Positions 53,420 through 61,936 of a DNA stretch of 64,000 nt are shown piece by piece. Each line of letters begins with the position of its first letter. Position 1 is the first letter of the stretch. The notes under the pieces are model-generated. The model was not told the origin of the DNA. It was given only the letters and a program-made list of their open reading frames with translations, and did no database searches. The stretch lies in contig CANLUT010000001.1 in assembly GCA_947494335.1 (NCBI GenBank), positions 434,001-498,000 of the forward strand, read 5' to 3'. The position numbers and the translations under genes were made by a program. The stretch comes from Oligoflexales bacterium (GTDB lineage: Bacteria > Bdellovibrionota_B > Oligoflexia > Oligoflexales > RGVZ01).

Positions 53420-55156
53420 ATGTCGCGTCTTGGTGCATTTTTAGTCCAGGAAGGAATTTTGTCGGCGGCTGATCGGCAGATGATCAAGCGGGAGAGTGCG
53501 GCTTATCATGGCAGTTTCGCAAGATCAGTTCTAGCCATGGGGCTTTTGGACGAAGATGAGCTTACGGCTTTAATGGCTTCCAAGACAGGATGCCTCCAAG
53601 TGGCTAAAGATATCATGCATGATTTGGATCCTGCTGTTGCGACCCTCGTGCCATTACATGTTTTGGCATGGTTGGAGGTGGTTCCTTTATCTGTTAACGA
53701 TGGGTTACTGCGTTTGGCGATGGTCGATACAACGGATCAGGACGCTATCAATCAAGTGCGATTTTTCACCGGTTTGCGGATCAAGCCGATGATCGCAAAA
53801 CTAAGTGAAATTCATCGAGCCTTGCAACGGATTGGGGCTCCCATGGATATCGGAGAAAGCGGATTTGAAGGTTTACTGCGCACATTGGGCAGGCCTCCAC
53901 TTCCAGCGACCAGTAGAAAATCAACGGGAATGTTCAAACAGACCGACAGCCACATTTCTAATGCACGCGAGATGGTGGCTCCGCCAGCCTCGGCGTCTAG
54001 CAGCGTCGCCTCCAGTGTGCCATCTGGTGGATGGCTTGATGATGGTTTCCAAGAGCTAAATGATGAGTCGGATTTGGTGCAAGCGTCAAATCAAGTCGCC
54101 GCTGAGTCTGTGAGCTCTGATTTGGGATCAGATCCTTCTACCTCTGCAAATATGCAGGAGATAGCAGCCCCTCAAGATTATGAACAGAGCGTGCAAACAG
54201 ACATGGGTCCAGCGGATGAGCAGGCTATGCCGGCTCAAACTGAACAGGAAGATGAATTGCTGACTTCCAACGCAGAGCAAACGGCGAATCTTGACGCGAC
54301 CTTGAATGGTGAATTGAGCGAACGGACGGAAAAAGAAAACCAGATTGATGAGCTTGGGGCGCTTGATGTAGCTGCCCAAAATCTCGAGGCATCACAGACT
54401 CCAGCTGATTTTGATGCTTCAGGTCAAGACGTGGATTTGTCGTTAGATAAATCGGTCAAAGTGCAGCCTGAAGAAACTCTAAATCCAGAGATCCAGTCTG
54501 ATGAGAGCCTAGAGGCGTCAAAAGATTTTGCTGAGGATTTCGAGTCTGAAGAAACGGTCAAAGACGCCTTAGGTGATCAGGCCAACTCATTTGAACCGCA
54601 GTTTGGTGACCATCAGGATTTACCTGGCGATGTACAACCAGAGATTAGTGGAATTGAAGTCACTGCTGCGAATGAGCCTGACCTTGATTTGATTGGCTCG
54701 GAAGAGGCTATAATTGAGTCATCAAGTCATACTGGAATTGCAGATCTAAATCGTGTTTTAGTTTCGCTGCAAGTGACAACTGACACGGCGCGGGCTCTCA
54801 CCAAGGTAGCTGACGTGGCGTGCCGGGTTGGTATTGGGCAAGGGTTGCTGGCCATTGTTCGCGCCAACAATGAAGTTGTCTGTGTACGATGGGTGAAAGA
54901 TGGAACGCGATCAGACGTCTATCTTGAGCTGCCAGAGGGTCATGATGATGCCTCACTCAGAACAATAGTAGAAGGTCGGGAGCCTGATGCATGGTTTGAT
55001 CATTCTGATGTGGTCTTGGGGAATGTCACGCATGCCTTGGTGATGCACCCTGGGTCTCATACGGCGATTTGCCTGGCTGCATTTGTCGACTCTGCAAACC
55101 ACGAGGGGCTACGCCAGACATTCGCAGATGTGATCCGGGCCGTTCCTTTAGAGTAA
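53420..55156 (+). CDS. MshEN-domain protein with acidic linker and C-terminal domain
   Basis: A 578-residue cytoplasmic protein. Residues 1-140 match the MshEN (GspE N-terminal) domain: RLGAFLVQEGILSAADRQMI repeated in a second half, then SVLAMGLLDEDELTALMASKTG. MshEN domains of this type bind cyclic di-GMP in known ATPases. Residues 175-430 are low complexity and very acidic. The C-terminal 140 residues form an alpha/beta unit similar in outline to a GAF domain. There is no ATPase domain, unlike GspE. AAGGGG lies before the ATG. Its function, perhaps a c-di-GMP sensor, is inference. Confidence 0.7.
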   Translation: MSRLGAFLVQEGILSAADRQMIKRESAAYHGSFARSVLAMGLLDEDELTALMASKTGCLQVAKDIMHDLDPAVATLVPLHVLAWLEVVPLSVNDGLLRLAMVDTTDQDAINQVRFFTGLRIKPMIAKLSEIHRALQRIGAPMDIGESGFEGLLRTLGRPPLPATSRKSTGMFKQTDSHISNAREMVAPPASASSSVASSVPSGGWLDDGFQELNDESDLVQASNQVAAESVSSDLGSDPSTSANMQEIAAPQDYEQSVQTDMGPADEQAMPAQTEQEDELLTSNAEQTANLDATLNGELSERTEKENQIDELGALDVAAQNLEASQTPADFDASGQDVDLSLDKSVKVQPEETLNPEIQSDESLEASKDFAEDFESEETVKDALGDQANSFEPQFGDHQDLPGDVQPEISGIEVTAANEPDLDLIGSEEAIIESSSHTGIADLNRVLVSLQVTTDTARALTKVADVACRVGIGQGLLAIVRANNEVVCVRWVKDGTRSDVYLELPEGHDDASLRTIVEGREPDAWFDHSDVVLGNVTHALVMHPGSHTAICLAAFVDSANHEGLRQTFADVIRAVPLE

Positions 55157-55186
55157 AGATTGAAACAATACTGTGAGGTCCGAACA

Positions 55187-55618
55187 ATGAATCAAAGTGC
55201 TCCGAATCAGCAATCTAAGCCTCTCGTGCTTGGCTACATGCTAACCGCGGGATTTATCATGTTTCAGCTTGTGCTGCTGTTGCTTTTGAAGTTTGTACTA
55301 GCTCCTGAGCAAACTCCTTCGTTCTCTGGTTTTTTGGCTGCAGTCTCAGGAGACATTCAGTGTAAAATTTTTCTGGGTCTCGGTGTGCTTTTGTTATTAG
55401 CGCAACAGTTTGCGAAAGCAAGGCTTCTTGAAGGTGTCAAGGTGAACTTGTTGCACCTGATTATATTGCTGGCGATGGGGGAGCTTCCAGGATTGATGGG
55501 GCTTGTGGTAGTGATATTAAACCCTGAGCATTTGAGTTTTGGTATTCCCATGATTCTTATGAGCATCATGTCCTTCATGACGCTCAAGCCCATTATCGTG
55601 AGTTTGCCTGCTAACTAA
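55187..55618 (+). CDS. Small membrane protein, four spans
   Basis: A 143-residue hydrophobic protein with four predicted membrane spans (GFIMFQLVLLLLLKFVL, IFLGLGVLLLLAQQF, LLHLIILLAMGEL, and PMILMSIMSFMTLK). The ATG at 55187 has GAGGTC seven bases upstream. It follows the MshEN gene by 30 bases and may be cotranscribed with it. No family is recognised. Confidence 0.65.
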   Translation: MNQSAPNQQSKPLVLGYMLTAGFIMFQLVLLLLLKFVLAPEQTPSFSGFLAAVSGDIQCKIFLGLGVLLLLAQQFAKARLLEGVKVNLLHLIILLAMGELPGLMGLVVVILNPEHLSFGIPMILMSIMSFMTLKPIIVSLPAN

Positions 55619-55623
55619 GTCTA

Positions 55624-56394
55624 CTAGGAAATCTCTTTGGCTAAGGACATGAAACTGGCCGTAAGCTTGTGTTTTGGTTTTGACTTTACCAGCGGCAGGC
55701 GATCGTCGTGACTCTCGCGCATGGCAACCGATGTTTGTAAAAATGGTTCAAACACCTTGATCCCAAGTGCGCGCACTCTTTCAAGTACTGACTTTGATTG
55801 CTTTGCATTGGCAATCCATTGATTCACAATCACTCCAGCGATTTGAAGATTGGGATTATGATCCTCTCTGACATCATCCACGACCCGTATAACTTCACTG
55901 AGCCCCGATACAGCAAAAGCGTCGCAATCAAATGGAATGAGTACTCGATCTGCTGCCATTAGGGCGCTCATGCTGTAAAAGTTCATCGCTGGTGGACAGT
56001 CGAGAATCACCTGCGAGAACTTTCCAGACTCAGTTAGTTCATTCAAAGCGTCACGAAGTTTAAAGATTTTGTAACGAGCTTCGAGTTTTGGTTGCATCTC
56101 GAATAGGCGACCATCAGCCGGTAAAACGAATAGATCGCTAATGGGCGTTGACTGCACGAATTCAGATAAAGAAGAGCCAAATAGGTTGATGCCGATGGTT
56201 GATTGGAAAAAATCACTGATAGTTTTTCCCTCAGGATGATCCGAATCAAATCCAAGGTAGTGAGACGCGTTGCCTTGGGCGTCCAAGTCAACCACAAGCG
56301 TCCTTTTCCCCTGCTGAGCAAAGCAAGCGGCAATATTGCAGGCAACTGACGTCTTGCCGACGCCACCTTTTTGATTGAAAACGGCAAACTTCAT
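55624..56394 (-). CDS. ParA family ATPase
   Basis: The 256-residue protein is a deviant Walker ATPase of the ParA/Soj group: FNQKGGVGKTSVACNIA with the signature Lys, VVDLDAQGNAS (motif A') and VILDCPPAMNF (Walker B). Such proteins position DNA or protein cargo. No parB is adjacent, so the cargo is unknown and chromosome partitioning is uncertain. The upstream side is the structured intergenic element at 56.46-56.74 kb. Confidence 0.88.
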   Translation of the reverse strand: MKFAVFNQKGGVGKTSVACNIAACFAQQGKRTLVVDLDAQGNASHYLGFDSDHPEGKTISDFFQSTIGINLFGSSLSEFVQSTPISDLFVLPADGRLFEMQPKLEARYKIFKLRDALNELTESGKFSQVILDCPPAMNFYSMSALMAADRVLIPFDCDAFAVSGLSEVIRVVDDVREDHNPNLQIAGVIVNQWIANAKQSKSVLERVRALGIKVFEPFLQTSVAMRESHDDRLPLVKSKPKHKLTASFMSLAKEIS

Positions 56395-56459
56395 GAGTCT
56401 CTCCGTACGAAAGCTTAAACGATCCGAGGCATTCTATAGTTTAGCATATCAAGGATTGT

Positions 56460-56738
56460 TTACGGAGAATTTATGATGAAGATTTTGATGGGGATTGGAA
56501 GAGTTGAGAGAGAGTTGCTCGGCGGTTTAGAGGAGTGAGAGAGAAGAGTGGCAACAGGAAGAGCAACAGAATGGAATTTGATGAATCTTTATGACTGTTT
56601 CAAAAAAAGTGTCATGGTTTGATTCAATGTGAAAACCGCCGAACAACTCCACCAACCTGTTGGTTGGATGAGCTCTATTGTGCAGGACCCATGCCACAGC
56701 CTGGAGGGGGTGCATGGGGGCTGGGTCCTGTTATTTTA
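56460..56738 (+). ncRNA. Candidate structured RNA, family unknown
   Basis: This gap between two minus-strand genes contains nested complementary segments on the plus strand. GTTG (56514-17) plus CGGCGGTTT (56520-28) pair with AAACCGCCG (56633-41) plus CAAC (56644-47), a 13-pair stem with a small internal loop. Inside it TGAATC (56582-87) pairs with GATTCA (56621-26) and ATGAC (56591-95) with GTCAT (56611-15). Next comes a CCAACC-TGTT-GGTTGG hairpin (56652-67), then a terminator-like hairpin. It does not match tmRNA, RNase P RNA, SRP RNA or 6S RNA in a way I can recognise. A short ORF (56473-56538) overlaps its 5' part. An opposite-strand role is possible. Confidence 0.55.
56683..56738 (+). 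terminator. Rho-independent terminator of the candidate RNA
   Basis: CAGGACCCA at 56683-56691 pairs with TGGGTCCTG at 56722-56730. A T-rich tract (TTATTTTA, 56731-56738) follows. The inner sequence also allows CCCATGC to pair with GCATGGG. The T tract occurs only on the plus strand, so transcription from left to right would end here. Confidence 0.6.
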
Positions 56739-56798
56739 GGCAGTTAGATCCATTAGCGTAAGCTCAGCTGTCCGTTAACCCGACAAATTGTCTCAGAC

Positions 56799-57782
56799 TT
56801 AGACAGTCGTCCGACCCTTTGAGTGAGGGAATACGGAGCGAAGGTTCTCTTTAAGTGATTCTAAAGTATGGATCTGTAAAACTCGGTTTAAAAGTTCTGG
56901 GTTTTTGAGGGTGCAGACGCCGCCCCACCAGATCTGACATGAAGGTGAAATCTTATTTTGAAGATCTCGCGCATAGGTTTCCTGCCGCTGTTCGCCAAAA
57001 GGTTCAGCTGAGGGCGTGTTGCCCACAATGACGATGTCAGCGTTGACCGCGCGGGCAGCATCCGCTAGAGCCGCTGACGGCAAGTTTGGACCGAAGTAGT
57101 GAGGCACGTGACCTTCGTTGGCAACCAAGATAGCTGAGGCTAGAATTCCGAATTCATGGAGGTCACCGTCACGGGTCGCGAGACATATGGAGAGGCCGTG
57201 CTCTTGATCTTTTCGCGTGAATGCGCGGACGGCGATCGCATTTCTTAGATTAAATAACGTTTGCATCAATTGAGCGCGCAGGATGGATGACAATGCGTGC
57301 TCTTGTGCAATGCTGAAGGTCCCATTGTAAACACGCGCCCCGACATCGCGCAAAAGAGGCACAGCAATCTGCGTCAAAAAATGCTCTGCTGATATCAGAT
57401 TTCGCGCCGCTTCAAGTTCGGCTTGAATCAATACCAGTTCATACTTTTCCAAGGCAGCGATACAGCGGCCAAGAATCAATTGTTCAACGGGTGGCGCTGC
57501 TATTTTGGCATCACCGGGTTCGCTCATCAACATCGTCTCGAGAATGTCATTGGACAGTCCTGCGATGTGACTGATTTGATGACCTTGACGCACGAGTCTA
57601 GCCAACAGTGAGAGGCGCTCGACGTCGCGCTGGGAGTATTGACGGCGGTTGTTGGCCTCGTTGCGATCGGGGTCGAGAGCTTTGTAGCGACGCTCCCAAG
57701 CGCGAATCGTATGGGAGTTCATATCAACAATGCGCGCTGTCGTTTTAATACTAAATTTTTGGATCAGGCTTGGCTCACTCAT
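56799..57782 (-). CDS. MerR-type regulator with B12-binding domain (CarH/LitR-like)
   Basis: A 327-residue protein. Residues 10-75 are a MerR helix-turn-helix (FSIKTTARIVDMNSHTIRAWERRYKAL). The C-terminal part matches the B12 domain of CarH/LitR photoreceptors: helix with EH at 161-162 and the cobalamin-ligand motif DLHEFG (His209). The tryptophan ten positions before the EH pair, W-x9-EH in CarH, is Val151 here. Light sensing through coenzyme B12 is therefore possible but may be altered. It lies six bases after folE on the same strand, in the mrp-folE operon. Confidence 0.85.
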   Translation of the reverse strand: MSEPSLIQKFSIKTTARIVDMNSHTIRAWERRYKALDPDRNEANNRRQYSQRDVERLSLLARLVRQGHQISHIAGLSNDILETMLMSEPGDAKIAAPPVEQLILGRCIAALEKYELVLIQAELEAARNLISAEHFLTQIAVPLLRDVGARVYNGTFSIAQEHALSSILRAQLMQTLFNLRNAIAVRAFTRKDQEHGLSICLATRDGDLHEFGILASAILVANEGHVPHYFGPNLPSAALADAARAVNADIVIVGNTPSAEPFGEQRQETYARDLQNKISPSCQIWWGGVCTLKNPELLNRVLQIHTLESLKENLRSVFPHSKGRTTV

Positions 57783-57787
57783 GATGA

Positions 57788-58420
57788 TTATTTCCCTTCT
57801 AATGCAGCAAAAAGTCTTTGCTGTTCCAAATTCGTTAAGGTCTCAACACCGAGAGTTGTTTCGCTTAAAGTTGAGGACATTTGTTTTTCAACGCCGCGCA
57901 TCATCATACAAAGATGCTTGCCACTGATGCGCACCGCTAAAGCACGCGGCTGAAGTAATTCGTTGAGGGCTTGTGCAATCTGGCTCGTTAGATGTTCTTG
58001 GACTTGCAAACGGCGAGCAAACAAGTCGACCAATCTGGGTATTTTGCTGAGTCCGATAATTTTACGAGTGGGGTAGTAGGCGACAGAAACTTCGCCCCAG
58101 AAGGGAAGCATGTGATGTTCACAAAGGCTGTAAAATTCAACATTGTTGACGCTAACGACACCGGAGTTATCTGATGTAAATAGTCCTTCACCAACGACTT
58201 GTTCTGGCGTCGTCTCGTAGCCAGACAGCAAAAACCCCATGGCTTTAGCAAAGCGGTCTGGCGTGCGCTGGAGTCCTTCGCGAAGTGGGTTTTCTGACTT
58301 GGCAGAGCCAATGATTAACTGGCCTGCGATAGCTAGACGCTGCTTCTGATCAAGGCCTGTAAAGATATCAGGAAGTCGTGCGTAGCTTTTTGAAATGGAA
58401 TCTTTATTGGGCATGGTCAT
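57788..58420 (-). CDS. folE: GTP cyclohydrolase I
   Basis: Converts GTP to dihydroneopterin triphosphate for folate and other pterins. The 210-residue protein has the zinc/catalytic pattern SLCEHHMLPFWG, GLSKIPRLVDLFARRLQ, and HLCMMMRGVEKQ, with the catalytic Cys and His in place. Its ATG overlaps the stop of the mrp gene by four bases (ATGA), and the MerR/B12 gene follows six bases later, so the three form one operon. Confidence 0.96.
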   Translation of the reverse strand: MTMPNKDSISKSYARLPDIFTGLDQKQRLAIAGQLIIGSAKSENPLREGLQRTPDRFAKAMGFLLSGYETTPEQVVGEGLFTSDNSGVVSVNNVEFYSLCEHHMLPFWGEVSVAYYPTRKIIGLSKIPRLVDLFARRLQVQEHLTSQIAQALNELLQPRALAVRISGKHLCMMMRGVEKQMSSTLSETTLGVETLTNLEQQRLFAALEGK

Positions 58421-59598
58421 AGCTGCTTCTCCAGATTTGTATCTACTCGCAGTGTTTGCGAGATTGCCGTTTTTACGAAGTCCGCCAGTTGGCGGTATGG
58501 ATGTGATGATTTGCTGGTATCGTCAAGAACTACGGGTTGCCCTTGGTCACTCAGCTCTCTGATATTTCGGCTCAAAGGAATTGACGTAATCAAGCCAAGT
58601 TTGCGTGAGGTCAAAAAGCCAGCGAACGACTCGGAACCAAAGATATGCTCTTCATGCCCGCAAGCCGTACACGTGTAGTGGGACATATTCTCCACAACGC
58701 CTAATACGGGTACATTCATTTTCTCAAACATGGAAACTGCTTTGTGAGCGTCGATCAAGGCAACGTCTTGCGGCGTTGTGACAATGACGGAACCTGTCAG
58801 AGGGAGTTTTTCTGCTAATGTCATCTGGACATCGCCCGTTCCGGGTGGAAGATCCAGCACCAGAACATCAAGCTCTCCCCAAGCCACGTCGTAGCAAAGT
58901 TGCTCGATCGCCTTGGCAACCATTGGTCCTCGCCAAATGACGGGAGATTTTACATCGGTAAGAAACCCAAAGCTGACAACTTTGACGCCGTGCCCTTCGA
59001 GCGGAACCAACTTGGATTTTTCAACGGGCATGGATCCCGATACGCCGAGCATGAGTGGTGACGAGGGTCCATAAACGTCACAATCCATGAGCCCAGTCTT
59101 AAGCCCAACTCTTGCAAGACCAGCGGCTAAATTTGTTGAAACTGTTGATTTGCCAACGCCACCTTTACCGGAGGCGACGGCGATGATCGCTTTAACTCCA
59201 GCAATGGGTTTAGTCTCAAGATTAAGTCCGAGTGGATGTTTCTTTTTCACAGGCGCCGGAGCGGATTCGCCGGCGCGTGCAGAGCTCGATCGCTGGAAGT
59301 AAATGGCAACGTCCGATAATTCCTGGTTGCCAAAGTGACGGAGTAGCGTGCGCTCAACGACGAGTTTTTGATCAAGCGATAGGCCGGTTGAGTCAACGCG
59401 CACTTGAGGACGGCCGTCACTGGCGGAGGAGACTCCTAGCACTCTAGCTCTAGTTTGAGCGTGATCGGCGTCGCTTAATCCTGATTCTGGAAGCTGCGCG
59501 GCCATGACTAAGCCTGCCATCGCTTCGCGCCTGATGCTTTCGGCTATCTGCGGTGATAATTGCTGTTGATCGTTATGGGTCATTTCGATTCGGTCCAA
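58417..59598 (-). CDS. Mrp/ApbC-family Fe-S cluster carrier ATPase
   Basis: A 393-residue ATPase of the Mrp/NBP35 group. The N-terminal ~110 residues resemble the MIP18 (DUF59) fusion domain. Residues 130-160 hold the deviant Walker motif VASGKGGVGKSTVSTNLA, then GLMDCDVYGPSSPLMLG, and the cluster ligands CTACGHEEH. Such proteins carry Fe-S clusters to apoproteins. A TTG start at 59598 has AGGAG eight bases upstream; an ATG five codons later is the alternative. It heads the mrp-folE-MerR/B12 operon. Confidence 0.92.
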   Translation of the reverse strand: MDRIEMTHNDQQQLSPQIAESIRREAMAGLVMAAQLPESGLSDADHAQTRARVLGVSSASDGRPQVRVDSTGLSLDQKLVVERTLLRHFGNQELSDVAIYFQRSSSARAGESAPAPVKKKHPLGLNLETKPIAGVKAIIAVASGKGGVGKSTVSTNLAAGLARVGLKTGLMDCDVYGPSSPLMLGVSGSMPVEKSKLVPLEGHGVKVVSFGFLTDVKSPVIWRGPMVAKAIEQLCYDVAWGELDVLVLDLPPGTGDVQMTLAEKLPLTGSVIVTTPQDVALIDAHKAVSMFEKMNVPVLGVVENMSHYTCTACGHEEHIFGSESFAGFLTSRKLGLITSIPLSRNIRELSDQGQPVVLDDTSKSSHPYRQLADFVKTAISQTLRVDTNLEKQL

Positions 59599-59882
59599 CT
59601 TTGGATCTCCTAAGGTGGGTAGTCGACACCTCTGTCTAGGATTTGAATAAAATAAATTTTAGACAATGTCCACGATTTGTCAAAAATCCGTCTAGGATTT
59701 AGGTCCTTTAATTTGAGACATTTACTAGAAATATATAAAATAATGGTTGATTTTTTAATAAAATTTTCATAATGTCCGCCCGCATTAATAGATCCCGTCA
59801 ATTAAGCGGCTTGCAGTTTGCCGGGACATTGCAATGGGTTATCCCCAATCCTCATTTTCGCGGGCCGTCAGGATAAAATTAC
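59599..59882. other. AT-rich gap between divergent genes with an 11-base direct repeat
   Basis: The 284-base gap between mrp (leftward) and the RNA helicase (rightward) has no credible ORF. GTCTAGGATTT occurs at 59634-59644 and again at 59690-59700. The last 100 bases before the helicase ATG could form a long 5' untranslated region. A ribosome site AGGAT is near 59872. Confidence 0.55.
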
Positions 59883-61532
59883 ATGACAACTGATAACGTA
59901 GTAGCCTCTGTCGGCCTTGAAGCAGAAGCGGTCCAAGGGTTTGAGACCCTCGGTCTAAGCCCCGAAATTCTTGAAGGTGTGAAGGCCGCAGGATTTAAGA
60001 CCCCAAGCCCCATCCAGGTGGAGGCAATCCCAGCAATTATTGAAGGAAGCGACATCATCGGTCAGGCTCAGACGGGTACCGGCAAAACGGCAGCCTTCGG
60101 TCTTCCAGCCATGAGTCGGCTACGTAACGATAAAACAGTGGAGGTGTTAGTTTTAACGCCCACGCGTGAATTAGCGATTCAGATCAGCGATGAGTTGTTC
60201 CGCCTCGGTCGATTTGCCGGTGTAAAGACCGTTCCCGTGGTTGGGGGACAAGGTTACCTTAGACAGGTTGAACTTATTAACCGTGGTGCACAGGTTGTGG
60301 TGGCTACACCGGGCCGTCTCATGGATCACATGCGCGAAGGCCGCCTCAAGCGGTTTACGCCACATATCATCGTTCTTGATGAAGCAGATGAAATGTTGGA
60401 TCGCGGCTTTATCGATGACATCCGCGAAATACTGAGCACCATGCCAAGTGATCGCCAGACGTTACTTTTCTCGGCGACCATGCCTCCAGAAGTCAAAGCT
60501 CTGACGCGCGAGTTTATGAAGGAACCGACACACATTCAGCTCAATGCGGGACAGCAGACAAACCTTGATATTGAGCAGCGTCTAATCGTGGTCCGTGGTC
60601 ACGAAAAAGAAGCCGCATTAGTACGGATTTTAGAAGTTGAAGAGCCGGAAAAAGGCATCATCTTCTGTAGAACGAAGCGTGATGTTGATGAACTTCAAGA
60701 GATACTTTCTGCTCGTGGTGTTGCATCTAAATCTATCCATGGCGATATGTCACAAGCCATTCGTAATCAGGCTGTGCAGTCTTTGAAAGACGGCCGTGCA
60801 AAAGTCATTATCGCAACTGATGTCGCAGCGCGTGGAATTGATATTCCAAATGTGACACACGTGATCAACTTCAGTGTTCCAGAAAATCGTGAGCGTTACG
60901 TTCACCGCATCGGTCGTACGGGTCGTGCCGGTAAGCAGGGCGTAGCTATCACGTTCGCAACACCTGGTGATCTTCGTGGCGGTGATGTTTTCACAGCGAA
61001 ACACGCTGGTGAGTTTGTCGTATCAGAAGTTCCAAGTTTAGCCACTGTTAAGGCTCGTCGCGCAGAAAAACTTGCACGTGACGTCGACGGCGTACGTTTG
61101 CAGTTGGATCTGTCATCATTGGCATCGGAACTGGCGGCGAAGTACACGGGTGAAGAATTGGCACTCCGCCTCGTTTCCTGCCTTTCAAGCGGACGCACTG
61201 TTTCAGGTGAAGACCGCATTGGCATGAGCGAGGCTGAAGGCAAGCGCATGCTCGGTAACAATGACCGTATGGGTGGCGGAGGAAAATTCCAATTCGGCGG
61301 TAAGAGGCCTGGTGGCTTCGGCGGGCGAAAAGGAAAGTTTGGCGGAGGAGGATTCGGTAAAGGCGGTCCTCGTGGATTCGATCGCGGAGAACGACGTCCT
61401 TTCCGCGGTGAAGGTAAGCCCGATTCTTTCGGTTCGTCCAGGCCATGGGCAGCAAAAGGTGACGGCGGGCAGAAAAAACCCTGGCATGCTAAGAAGCCTG
61501 CAGAGGCCGGTGCTCGTAACGACTGGCATTAA
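59883..61532 (+). CDS. DEAD-box ATP-dependent RNA helicase with RGG tail
   Basis: A 549-residue helicase that unwinds RNA for ribosome assembly or mRNA decay, often induced by cold. Motifs in order: Q motif (FKTPSPIQ), AQTGTGKT, PTRELA, TPGR, DEAD, SAT, then ATDVAARGID and HRIGRTGR. The C-terminal ~90 residues are Gly-, Arg- and Lys-rich (GGRKGKFGGGGFGKGG), which helps RNA binding. It ends in a perfect terminator. The start ATG at 59883 follows AGGAT. It resembles DeaD/CsdA or RhlE-type enzymes; subtype not settled. Confidence 0.93.
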   Translation: MTTDNVVASVGLEAEAVQGFETLGLSPEILEGVKAAGFKTPSPIQVEAIPAIIEGSDIIGQAQTGTGKTAAFGLPAMSRLRNDKTVEVLVLTPTRELAIQISDELFRLGRFAGVKTVPVVGGQGYLRQVELINRGAQVVVATPGRLMDHMREGRLKRFTPHIIVLDEADEMLDRGFIDDIREILSTMPSDRQTLLFSATMPPEVKALTREFMKEPTHIQLNAGQQTNLDIEQRLIVVRGHEKEAALVRILEVEEPEKGIIFCRTKRDVDELQEILSARGVASKSIHGDMSQAIRNQAVQSLKDGRAKVIIATDVAARGIDIPNVTHVINFSVPENRERYVHRIGRTGRAGKQGVAITFATPGDLRGGDVFTAKHAGEFVVSEVPSLATVKARRAEKLARDVDGVRLQLDLSSLASELAAKYTGEELALRLVSCLSSGRTVSGEDRIGMSEAEGKRMLGNNDRMGGGGKFQFGGKRPGGFGGRKGKFGGGGFGKGGPRGFDRGERRPFRGEGKPDSFGSSRPWAAKGDGGQKKPWHAKKPAEAGARNDWH

Positions 61533-61545
61533 AACTTCTAAAATG

Positions 61546-61598
61546 GTGCCACCCGACGTATTCAGATTTTTATGAATACGTCGGGTGGCACTTATTTT
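61546..61598 (+). terminator. Perfect 19-base-pair Rho-independent terminator
   Basis: Positions 61546-61564 and 61573-61591 are exact reverse complements, with an 8-base loop (GATTTTTA). A T-rich tract (TTATTTT) follows at 61592-61598. It closes the helicase transcript, whose stop codon ends 13 bases earlier. Confidence 0.93.
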
Positions 61599-61669
61599 GG
61601 CGCGAATTTGTCTCTTTGCACCTCAAATTGGATTTGGTCGTGTGGCCCCAAATTGTGTAAACTTAGGAC

Positions 61670-61936
61670 ATGAAACTGGTAAGAATTTATACAACAACGG
61701 TTTGTCCCTACTGTGACTCAGCAAAACGGCTGTTCAAGTCTCTGGGCGTTCCTTATGAGGAAATTTCGCTGGATGGTCGGCATGAAGAGCGCCAGCGTTT
61801 GTCAGAGGCCAATGGCGGTTGGCGAACCGTTCCGATGATTTTCATTGGTGACAAGTTCATGGGCGGGTTCATGGATGTGAAGGCCGTTCATGATCGCGGT
61901 GAGTTACTTCCCCTCATTAATGGTTTAGAGCCGTGA
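61670..61936 (+). CDS. grxC: Glutaredoxin 3
   Basis: An 88-residue thiol-disulfide oxidoreductase that uses glutathione to reduce protein disulfides. The active site is CPYC (Cys12, Cys15), with the TVP cis-proline turn (WRTVPMIF) and the glutathione-binding IGDKFMGGFMDV. Its end overlaps the following gene by four bases (GTGA), so the peptidase-like gene is translationally coupled to it. Confidence 0.93.
   Translation: MKLVRIYTTTVCPYCDSAKRLFKSLGVPYEEISLDGRHEERQRLSEANGGWRTVPMIFIGDKFMGGFMDVKAVHDRGELLPLINGLEP

Noticed and set aside
56527-56715. A 62-codon minus-strand frame across the structured element
   Set aside because: It runs through both stems, which explains the frame's biased composition. 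It has no good ribosome site and reads as an artefact of the paired structure.
59840-59852. TTATCCCCA-like sequence before the helicase as a DnaA box
   Set aside because: It is a single weak match, with no neighbours in the gap.
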